DNA of 39,550 nucleotides from contig CALZTP010000013.1 in assembly GCA_945829115.1 (NCBI GenBank), positions 1 through 39,550 on the forward strand, read 5' to 3'. Both the position numbers and the translations under genes were made by a program. The stretch is from an uncultured bacterium. GTDB lineage: Bacteria > Bacteroidota > Bacteroidia > Bacteroidales > Bacteroidaceae. A model generated the notes under the pieces. It was not told the DNA's origin. It searched no databases and saw nothing but the letters and a program-made list of their open reading frames with translations. This document shows, piece by piece, positions 33,155 to 39,550 of the stretch; position 1 is the first letter of the stretch; every line of letters starts with the position of its first letter.

Positions 33155-34492
33155 ATGAAAAAGATTCTTTATTCTATTATGGCTCTCGCAATGGCGTTGT
33201 TCACGCTGCAGAGTTGTGAGGATGTTCCTGCTCCATACGATATTCCTGAAAATGGGGATACTCCAGACAAACCAGTGGTGGAGATAAAGGAAATTACTTG
33301 TGCACAAGCCATGGAGCTCTGTAACGCACTTGAGGACGGTGCAACCTCTGAGGAGACTTATAGCATCACAGGTTACATCACCGATGTTTTTGCAAATGTA
33401 AGTAAAGGTCAGCAGTCTTTCTGGCTCTCCGACCAGAATGATGGTAAGAAGATGGTTCAGGCATACTGGGCAAATCTTCCTGAAGGTGTTGAGTCGTTCA
33501 CAAAGGGCTCTAAGGTAACCATTACTGGTAAGCTTCTGAAGTATTTGAAGGACGGTGAGGTGATTACTGAGGTAAAGAATGCTGACGTGGAGATTCTTGA
33601 ACAGGGAGGTGGAAGCACTCCTGGTGGTGATGCCATTGCTATCTCTTGTGCAAAAGCCGTGGAGCTTTGTAACGCACTTGAGGACGGTGCAACCTCTGAA
33701 GAGACTTATAGCATCACAGGTTACATCACCGATGTTTTTGAAACCGTAAGTCGTGGTCAGCAGTCTTTCTGGCTCTCAGACCAGAATGATGGTCAGAAGA
33801 TGGTTCAGGCATACTGGGCAAATCTTCCTGAAGGTGTTGAGTCGTTCACAAAGGGCTCTAAGGTAACCATTATTGGTAAGCTTCTGAAGTATTTGAAGAA
33901 CGGTGAGGTGATTCCAGAGATAAAGAATGCTGACGTGGAGATTCTTGAACAGGGAGGCGGTGAGAATCCTGGTGGAGAGAATCCTGGAGGAGAGAATCCT
34001 GGAGGTGACACTCCTGATGCTGGCAGCTTGCTCAGCAATGGCGGTTTCGAGACTTGGACAAGTGCTAACAGTCCTGCTAATTGGAAAACGGCTTGTACAG
34101 CAGGAAATGCTACTCTGAGCCAGAGCACTGATGCGCATTCTGGACAGTATTCTGTATCTGTTGGAGCTAACTCTTCTTCCAACAAGCGTCTCGGATATCA
34201 GGAGACTGTCCTTGAGGCAGGTAAATATGTCTTCACCTTCTTTGCAAAGTCAACTAAGAGTGATAAGTCTCAGACACGTGCTGGATATGTTCCTGTTACA
34301 GACGGAAAGGTTGGACAATATGTCTATGGTGACTATGCGAATCTGAAGAGTGGTTCATGGACAGAGGTAACGTATGAGTTTGAACTAAAGGAGAAGACAA
34401 CCGTTTGTCTTGTAATCATGAATCCGAAGAATTCAAGCTATAGCGAATCTCAGGATATACTCATTGACGATGCAAAACTTGTAAAGAAATAA
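33155..34492 (+). CDS. Lipoprotein with two near-identical OB-fold-like domains and a C-terminal beta-sandwich
   Basis: This 445-residue lipoprotein (lipobox LQSC, Cys21, followed by ED) has three parts. Two tandem copies of a roughly 105-residue domain begin at about residues 46 and 162 (I(T/S)CA(Q/K)A(M/V)ELCNALEDGAT...SITGYITDVF) and continue through QSFWLSDQNDG and KGSKVTI(T/I)GKLLKYLK. The fold looks like the OB-type domain of DUF6359 proteins (tentative). A linker of GGENP repeats follows, and then a domain from about residue 288 beginning LLSNGGFETWTSANSPANW, which resembles carbohydrate-binding-type beta-sandwiches. It is downstream of the receptor and DUF5689 genes, beyond the MITE-like element. 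Binding of nucleic acid or glycan is inferred only. Confidence 0.85.
   Translation: MKKILYSIMALAMALFTLQSCEDVPAPYDIPENGDTPDKPVVEIKEITCAQAMELCNALEDGATSEETYSITGYITDVFANVSKGQQSFWLSDQNDGKKMVQAYWANLPEGVESFTKGSKVTITGKLLKYLKDGEVITEVKNADVEILEQGGGSTPGGDAIAISCAKAVELCNALEDGATSEETYSITGYITDVFETVSRGQQSFWLSDQNDGQKMVQAYWANLPEGVESFTKGSKVTIIGKLLKYLKNGEVIPEIKNADVEILEQGGGENPGGENPGGENPGGDTPDAGSLLSNGGFETWTSANSPANWKTACTAGNATLSQSTDAHSGQYSVSVGANSSSNKRLGYQETVLEAGKYVFTFFAKSTKSDKSQTRAGYVPVTDGKVGQYVYGDYANLKSGSWTEVTYEFELKEKTTVCLVIMNPKNSSYSESQDILIDDAKLVKK
33297..33960 (+). repeat. 348-nt in-frame tandem duplication
   Basis: The segment from about 33297 is repeated with a 348-nt (116-codon) offset from about 33645. Long stretches are identical at nucleotide level, including synonymous positions, for example around GTAACGCACTTGAGGACGG. 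This indicates a recent duplication or gene conversion. A 15-nt repeat encoding GGENP follows at about 33958-34005. Confidence 0.9.
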
Positions 34493-34495
34493 ATA

Positions 34496-34553
34496 AACTC
34501 TATTCCCCCCGTTCTTCAACTTTAAAAAAAGAAGAGCGGGGGAGTTTCTTCTA
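34496..34553 (+). terminator. Terminator after the duplicated-domain lipoprotein
   Basis: AACTC...CCCCCCGTTCTTC (34496-34517) pairs with GAAGAGCGGGGGAGTTT (34531-34547) over an A-rich loop, and TTTCTTC follows. The stem has small bulges but is GC-rich and immediately follows the stop. Confidence 0.75.
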
Positions 34554-34636
34554 TACTTTTTTCTCATTTATTGTTTCTGGTATCTCGCTTCTTTTACTAT
34601 TTTTCTTGTTTCCTCTTACTTTTTTCTGTGATTTTA

Positions 34637-34667
34637 CTTGATTTCTGAAAAAAAAGTAGTATTTTTG
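34637..34667 (+). promoter_or_regulatory. Promoter of metF-metH
   Basis: CTTG (34637-34640), 19 nt, then TATTTTTG (34660-34667) matches the Bacteroidetes consensus well. The leader to the ATG at 34698 is only about 25 nt, leaving no room for a riboswitch. The position also excludes the upstream in-frame ATG at 34638 as start. Confidence 0.75.
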
Positions 34668-34697
34668 CAGTCCCAAAATAACACAAACAGGAAAAAT

Positions 34698-35660
34698 ATG
34701 AGACAATCCGTAACAGATATACTAAAAAATACGAGCAAAACGCTGTTCAGTTTTGAAGTACTTCCTCCACTGAAAGGAAAGAGTATCGAACAGATTTATA
34801 AGACAATCGACCGACTGATGCCTTTCCATCCAGCATTCATAGAGGTTACAACACACCGTTCTGATTATTCCTATCGGGAAGTGGCACCAGGACAGTATGT
34901 TCGCATAGAAGACCGCCTTCGTCCTGGTACAGTGGCAGTCTCTTGTGCCATCAAGCAGAAATACAATGTCCCTGTTGTTCCGCACATCATCTGTTCAGGA
35001 AACACCCGTCAGGAAATCGAGAATGAGCTTATAGATCTTGCCTTCTTCGATATTTATGACCTTATAGTGCTTCGTGGCGATAAGTCGAAAGCCGACAATC
35101 GGTTTATTCCTAAGGATGGTGGCTGGAGCTACGCCTCTGAGCTGTGTGGTCAGATCAATGAGTTTAATGCCGGTAGATTGCTTTTCGGTGATTCCCACGA
35201 CATGCTCAAGGACGGCAGACGTTTCTCGTATGGAGTGGCTGGATATCCGGAGAAGCACGATGAGGCTATGTCTCTTCAGGCAGATATGGATGCCCTCAAG
35301 AAGAAGGTGGACATGGGTGCCGGATATATTGTTACGCAGATGTTCTTCGACAATAGGAAATACTTCAGCTTCCTCGACCGATGTCAGAAGGCAGGAATAG
35401 ATATTCCTATCGTTCCAGGATTAAAGCCGATAGGTACTCTAAACCATTGCACCATGCTTCCTCGCACGTTCCATATTGACTTCCCTGATCGTCTTGTTGG
35501 TAAACTGCAGCGTTGCGAAACGAACGATGATGTTAAGAAAGTGGGAATAGAATGGGCTATACGTCAATGTCAGGAACTTCGTGATGCAGGAGCCCCTTGT
35601 CTGCATTTCTACACCATGAATGCAGCAGCAGCAATAGAGACAATTATGAAGGATGTTTAG
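34698..35660 (+). CDS. metF: Methylenetetrahydrofolate reductase
   Basis: MetF is an FAD enzyme that reduces 5,10-methylenetetrahydrofolate to 5-methyltetrahydrofolate, the methyl donor for MetH. The 320-residue product starts near the conserved TLFSFEVLPPLKGKS (the Glu is the catalytic proton donor), then FIEVTTHRSD, VPHIICSGNTRQEIE, and LIVLRGDKSK. GGWSYASELC, FSYGVAGYPEKHDEA, and GAGYIVTQMFFDN are further family blocks. The start at 34698 is chosen because the promoter lies between it and the earlier in-frame ATG. metH begins 41 nt after the stop, so this is a two-gene methionine unit. Confidence 0.97.
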   Translation: MRQSVTDILKNTSKTLFSFEVLPPLKGKSIEQIYKTIDRLMPFHPAFIEVTTHRSDYSYREVAPGQYVRIEDRLRPGTVAVSCAIKQKYNVPVVPHIICSGNTRQEIENELIDLAFFDIYDLIVLRGDKSKADNRFIPKDGGWSYASELCGQINEFNAGRLLFGDSHDMLKDGRRFSYGVAGYPEKHDEAMSLQADMDALKKKVDMGAGYIVTQMFFDNRKYFSFLDRCQKAGIDIPIVPGLKPIGTLNHCTMLPRTFHIDFPDRLVGKLQRCETNDDVKKVGIEWAIRQCQELRDAGAPCLHFYTMNAAAAIETIMKDV

Positions 35661-35701
35661 ATGTGGGATATGTGCTTCCACCTTACGTAAGAAGTAAAGA
35701 A

Positions 35702-38700
35702 ATGAGAAACGAATTAAAAAACCATAGACTGCTACTCGATGGTGCTATGGGCACTATGGTTCAGGAATACCGTTTATGCGAAGAGGACTTCCGTGGCGAG
35801 TTGTTTCGTGATGTTCCAGTGCAGTTGAAGGGAAACAACGACGTTCTTGTCTTGACACGTCCCGACATTGTTTATGATATCCATAAGAAATATCTTGCGG
35901 CAGGAGCAGATATCATCACCACAGACACTTTTTCCTCCCAACGTGTCTCTCAGAAGGAATATCGTCTGGAAGACTATGTCGTGCAGCTGAACCGAGAGGC
36001 GGTGAGGATTGCGCAGAAAGCTATTGCTGACTATGAAGAGGAGCATCCTGAGAGTCGTGGAAGGCATTTTGTGTTGGGAGATGTTGGACCAACGAGTCGT
36101 ATGCTCTCCATGAGCGATGATGTGAGTAATCCGGCAGCCCGCAGTATCACCTTCGATGAACTCTTTTCTGCTTATGAAGAACAGATAGAAACGCTTGTAG
36201 AGAGTGGTGTGGATGGGATAATGATTGAGACAGCCTTCGATACCCTAAACGTAAAGGCTGCTATTGCAGCTTATCGCTCAGTATGCAGGAAATACGATGA
36301 AGAGCATGCAGGGACGAATGCCATGCTCCTCTTCCCACTATTCATCTCTATGACTGTCTCTGATGCCTCTGGGCGTATTCTCTCCGGACAGACAATAGAG
36401 GCGTTTGTTGACTCTGTTATATACTGCCAGCCACTGTCTATAGGTATGAATTGCGGAATGGGTGCAGAGGCAATGATTCCTTATTTGCGCAGAATGCGTA
36501 AGGCTGTCAATGGTCGTTGCTATGTCAGCTGTCACCCAAATGCTGGACTGCCTAATCAGTTTGGGGAGTATGATGACACACCAGAGGAGATGGTTAGTCA
36601 GATAGCACCAATTGTCACAGAAGGTCTTGCAGAAATTCTTGGCGGTTGTTGTGGAACAACACCAAAACATATACGAAGCATAAGAAAACTCTGTGATGAT
36701 ATACCCTACACCCGCATAGTCCTTAAAGATGTTGCAGAAAACAACACCCCTATAGTCGTTAATGATGTTGCAGAAAACAACACCCCTGCTTCAGTATCTG
36801 AAAACAATACCCCTGACTCTGCTCTTTGTCTTTCCGGTTTGGAATCTTTTAGTTTTGGTAAGAAGGATTTTATTGTAGTTGGAGAGCGGTGTAATGTAGC
36901 TGGTTCCCGTAAGTTCCTCCGCCTTGTAAACGAAAAGAAATACGATGAAGCGATCGATATTGCCAGGACTCAGGTGGAGCATGGCGCAATGGTTGTGGAC
37001 GTGAATATGGACGATGGCCTTCTGGATGCCGAGGAAGAGATGACAACCTTCCTTAACCTGCTGATGTCCGACCCCTCTGTTTGTCGTGTTCCAGTAATGA
37101 TCGACTCCAGTCGTTTCTCTGTCATTGAGCGTGGTTTGAAGTGCTGTCAGGGCAAATGCATTGTCAATTCCATTTCCTTGAAGCAGGGAGAAGAAACGTT
37201 CCTTCGAAATGCCAAGGTAGTGAAAGATTTCGGAGGAGCCGTTGTGGTGATGCTTTTTGACGAAGAAGGGCAGGCAACCGACTATAGTCGCCGTATCGCC
37301 ATTGCTGAGAGGGCGTATCGTCTCCTTGTGGAGAAAGCTGGTATGAAGCCAGAAGACATTATCTTTGACCCTAATGTGCTCACCATAGCCACTGGAATAG
37401 AAGAGCATAGAAACTACGCTCATGACTTTATTAAAGCAACAAAATGGATTAGTGAGAATCTTCCTGGAGCACGAATCAGTGGAGGACTCTCTAACCTTTC
37501 TTTCGCCTTCCGCGGAAATAACTACCTCCGTGAGGCTATGCATACCGTGTTCTTGCATCATGCTATGAAGGCAGGAATGAATATGGCTATCATGAACCCT
37601 ATGACCGCCATACGATATGAGGAGATTCCGGAGAAGCTTCGTGATGCTATCACAGCCGTTATTCTGAATACCTCTGATGATGCAGCAGAACAACTTGTTG
37701 CAATAGCTTCTCAGCTTCTTGCTGAGAAAGAGGGTATGAAGGTTGCTTCCAAGGTGGAACCTACGCAGGAAAAGATGTCTATAAGTGCTTCAGACCGTAT
37801 TGTGAAAGCACTTGTGGAAGGCAATTCTGCAACCCTTGAGAGCGACCTCCGTGAGCTTACTGAAGGAGGCATGAGTGCGTTGGAGGTTGTCTCTGGTCCG
37901 TTGATGGAAGGTATGAACACCGTTGGCAGACTCTTCGGCGAAGGACGTATGTTCCTTCCTCAGGTTGTGAAGACTGCCAGAACAATGAAGAAAGCCGTAG
38001 ATATCCTTCTCCCTGCCCCAGAAAGTTCTGAGCAGACTTCTGTTACAGAAGAGCGGGTTGTTGATGCAGAAGAGCAAACTGTTGGTGCTGGCACCGTACT
38101 CCTTGCCACTGTCAAGGGCGATGTTCATGACATAGGAAAGAATATCGTTGGTGTTGTGATGGCTTGTAACGGATTCCGAACCATTGACTTGGGAGTGATG
38201 GTAGAGGCAGATAGAATTGTGGCAGAGGCAATACGCACGAAGGCAGACATAGTGTGTCTTTCGGGACTTATAACACCAAGCCTTGATGAGATGTGTCGAG
38301 TGGCGGAGGCTATGCAGAAGGCAGGACTTACAGTGCCGTTGTTTGTAGGCGGTGCCACCACATCTGAAATCCATACAGCCGTGAAGATAGCACCTTTGTA
38401 TGGTGGAGGTGTCTTCCACATGCGCGATGCTTCTCAAAATCCCGTTGTGGCAATGGCATTGCTGAATGCCGACCAGCGTGAAGAGACTTTGCTAAGAAAT
38501 CGTTCTCGTCAACAGAGAATACGCATGGCTCAGCAGAGGAAGGAACAGCTATTGCGTGTGCAGCGTGCCACAAGTGATGCACTTGGAGAACCAACACCAC
38601 TTCATCGCCGATTCACTTGCAACTGGAACAGTTACGTCCCTGTTCGTCCACCGTTCATAGGGCGCGGAGAAGTGCGCAGGATTCCTTTGAAGGAGTTGAT

Positions 38701-39355
38701 TCCATGTATCGACTGGCTTTATTTCTATTGGGCATGGAGAGTGAAGGAAGACAGTGAGGAGGGACGCCTCTTAAAGAAAGACGCAGAGGAACGTCTGATG
38801 CGGATGGCAGAGAATAACGACTATGACATTCGTGCTATGCAGGCTTTCTACCCTGCCAGAGGAACTACGGAAGCAATAGAACTGGGCATAACACGTATTC
38901 ATACACCACGACAGGCAGCTTTTGACGCTCATGGCAGGAAACGTGAGCAGTGTCTTGCGCTATGCGACTATGTCTCTCCAAATGGCAACGACTATATAGG
39001 TGTCTTTGCTGCTACTGTCTCTCCGCTTTTTGTTGAAGAGATTGAGCATATGAAAAAGGAGGGTACTGATGACTATGAGACGATCCTTCTTCAGACTCTT
39101 GGAGACCGTCTTGCTGAGGCTGCTTCGGAGTATCTTAGCAGGGAGCTGGCAGAGGGTGAGTGTCATTGGATGGGTATTCGTCCGGCTGTGGGTTACCCGT
39201 CCCTTCCTGACCAGAAGTCAATCTTCTCTCTTGATGCCCTTATACGTTATTCTGACATAGGAATTACGCTGACCGAGAATGGGGCAATGTACCCACAGGC
39301 CAGCGTAACGGGAATCTACCTCTCACATCCAGAGGCAGTGTATTTCAATGTTTGA
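35702..39355 (+). CDS. metH: Cobalamin-dependent methionine synthase
   Basis: MetH transfers the methyl group of methyltetrahydrofolate to homocysteine through cobalamin. The 1217-residue protein has the full architecture. The homocysteine domain starts at LLLDGAMGTMVQ and has zinc cysteines in NCGMG and GGCCGTTPKH. The pterin domain follows (FIVVGERCNVAGS, VDVNMDDGLLD, NPMTAIRYE). The cobalamin domain has DVHDIGKNIVGVV with the cobalt-ligating His, and LFVGGATTSEIHTAV. The C-terminal activation domain has AEAASEYLSRELA and RPAVGYPSLPDQ. ATG at 35702 is preferred; an earlier in-frame ATG at 35597 lies inside metF. The linker between the first two domains (about residues 343-371) carries an odd ENNTP repeat. 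The product requires B12. Confidence 0.97.
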   Translation: MRNELKNHRLLLDGAMGTMVQEYRLCEEDFRGELFRDVPVQLKGNNDVLVLTRPDIVYDIHKKYLAAGADIITTDTFSSQRVSQKEYRLEDYVVQLNREAVRIAQKAIADYEEEHPESRGRHFVLGDVGPTSRMLSMSDDVSNPAARSITFDELFSAYEEQIETLVESGVDGIMIETAFDTLNVKAAIAAYRSVCRKYDEEHAGTNAMLLFPLFISMTVSDASGRILSGQTIEAFVDSVIYCQPLSIGMNCGMGAEAMIPYLRRMRKAVNGRCYVSCHPNAGLPNQFGEYDDTPEEMVSQIAPIVTEGLAEILGGCCGTTPKHIRSIRKLCDDIPYTRIVLKDVAENNTPIVVNDVAENNTPASVSENNTPDSALCLSGLESFSFGKKDFIVVGERCNVAGSRKFLRLVNEKKYDEAIDIARTQVEHGAMVVDVNMDDGLLDAEEEMTTFLNLLMSDPSVCRVPVMIDSSRFSVIERGLKCCQGKCIVNSISLKQGEETFLRNAKVVKDFGGAVVVMLFDEEGQATDYSRRIAIAERAYRLLVEKAGMKPEDIIFDPNVLTIATGIEEHRNYAHDFIKATKWISENLPGARISGGLSNLSFAFRGNNYLREAMHTVFLHHAMKAGMNMAIMNPMTAIRYEEIPEKLRDAITAVILNTSDDAAEQLVAIASQLLAEKEGMKVASKVEPTQEKMSISASDRIVKALVEGNSATLESDLRELTEGGMSALEVVSGPLMEGMNTVGRLFGEGRMFLPQVVKTARTMKKAVDILLPAPESSEQTSVTEERVVDAEEQTVGAGTVLLATVKGDVHDIGKNIVGVVMACNGFRTIDLGVMVEADRIVAEAIRTKADIVCLSGLITPSLDEMCRVAEAMQKAGLTVPLFVGGATTSEIHTAVKIAPLYGGGVFHMRDASQNPVVAMALLNADQREETLLRNRSRQQRIRMAQQRKEQLLRVQRATSDALGEPTPLHRRFTCNWNSYVPVRPPFIGRGEVRRIPLKELIPCIDWLYFYWAWRVKEDSEEGRLLKKDAEERLMRMAENNDYDIRAMQAFYPARGTTEAIELGITRIHTPRQAAFDAHGRKREQCLALCDYVSPNGNDYIGVFAATVSPLFVEEIEHMKKEGTDDYETILLQTLGDRLAEAASEYLSRELAEGECHWMGIRPAVGYPSLPDQKSIFSLDALIRYSDIGITLTENGAMYPQASVTGIYLSHPEAVYFNV
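36728..36814 (+). repeat. 36-nt repeat encoding a metH interdomain linker
   Basis: GATGTTGCAGAAAACAACAC plus CCCT occurs at 36728-36751 and again exactly at 36764-36787. A third partial copy, GAAAACAATACCCCT, is at 36800-36814. It encodes DVAENNTP twice and ENNTP once, between the homocysteine and pterin domains. Confidence 0.85.
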
Positions 39356-39414
39356 GAAAAGGGAGTTCCGGGCATTAGATGCCCAGATTATTGACGGCAT
39401 AGCACCTCAGAAAC

Positions 39415-39550
39415 AGAGACGCAGGGTTGCAGGGGCGTTTCGAACATGAATGCAGGGGTGTTTTAGCAGGGTTGCAGGGGTGTTTTGAACATGAATGCAG
39501 GGGTGTTTTGAACATGAATGCAGGGGTGTTTTGAACATGAATGCAGGGGT
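39415..39550. repeat. 23-nt tandem repeat downstream of metH
   Basis: The unit GCAGGGGTGTTTTGAACATG plus AAT is present in three consecutive exact copies. Two diverged copies lie before them (one with GGGCGTTTCG, one with TTAGCAGGGTT), and a truncated copy is at the window edge. The array probably continues to the right. The 59 nt between the metH stop and the array hold a small dyad (GGGCAT/ATGCCC, 39370-39384). Confidence 0.9.

Noticed and set aside
29336..34492. Classical SusC/SusD polysaccharide utilisation locus
   Set aside because: No SusD-like protein, glycoside hydrolase or hybrid two-component regulator is present, and the receptor lacks the N-terminal domain typical of SusC.
34550..34697. 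Cobalamin or SAM riboswitch ahead of metF-metH
   Set aside because: The predicted transcript leader is only about 25 nt, and the sequence upstream is AT-rich without the conserved cores of either riboswitch.
36791..37693. 300-residue minus-strand open frame
   Set aside because: It lies wholly antisense to the conserved pterin and cobalamin coding sequence of metH. Its Cys/His-rich translation shows no domain and no initiation signals.
1..39550. tRNA or rRNA genes
   Set aside because: No cloverleaf-compatible sequence with the conserved T-loop was noticed in any gap, though a covariance search was not possible here.

Overview
The window looks like chromosomal DNA of a Bacteroidales bacterium, most probably Prevotella or a close relative. 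The evidence is the fimbrillin-type fimbrial operon, a TonB-dependent receptor with surface lipoproteins, families largely confined to Bacteroidetes (DUF3575, DUF5119, DUF5689), menaquinone genes, A-rich start regions without clear Shine-Dalgarno sites, and repeated matches to the Bacteroidetes promoter pattern TTTG-N19-21-TAnnTTTG. The genus is an inference. No rRNA, tRNA, CRISPR array, prophage or intact insertion sequence was seen.

Layout. 1-2690: an 11-bp repeat block, an AAA-ATPase/PD-(D/E)XK gene and a repeat-rich gap. 2692-6518 (minus): a fimbrial operon (DUF3575, DUF5119 lipoprotein, fimbrillin-like lipoprotein) with a recognisable promoter and terminator. 6519-7635: leader, AT-rich gap and a 28-nt tandem array. 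7636-14479: kdsB, a secreted 14-repeat MORN protein, a YhcH-family protein, a eukaryotic-type glycogen branching enzyme, a membrane protein and a NUDIX hydrolase. 14463-15064: a second copy of the purine-rich repeat and a fossil of a CusA/CzcA efflux pump. 15065-21576 (minus): recQ, recJ, a secreted C1 peptidase and an aminopeptidase P. 21738-26639: patatin-like lipase, menG-menA, an aldose-epimerase-like protein and an alpha/beta hydrolase. 26640-29170 (minus): a DUF389 membrane protein and a secreted EEP nuclease/phosphatase. 29336-34492: TonB-dependent receptor, DUF5689 lipoprotein and a duplicated-domain lipoprotein, divergent from the EEP gene. 34698-39355: metF-metH, followed by a 23-nt repeat array that runs off the window.

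How the genes work together. metF and metH supply and use methyl-tetrahydrofolate for methionine synthesis. menA and menG catalyse late menaquinone steps. recJ and recQ are a natural repair pair. The two peptidases suggest peptide use. The most interesting unit is 28127-34492: a secreted EEP enzyme divergent from a receptor without SusD and two surface lipoproteins, which could be a small uptake system for nucleic acids or other phosphoesters (inference).

The most unusual structure lies between genes. Almost every gap carries its own short tandem or inverted repeat, and several touch coding ends. A 235-bp MITE-like element sits in the stop codon of the DUF5689 gene. The purine-rich repeat supplies the last codons and stop of the NUDIX gene. 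A 36-nt repeat encodes a metH interdomain linker.
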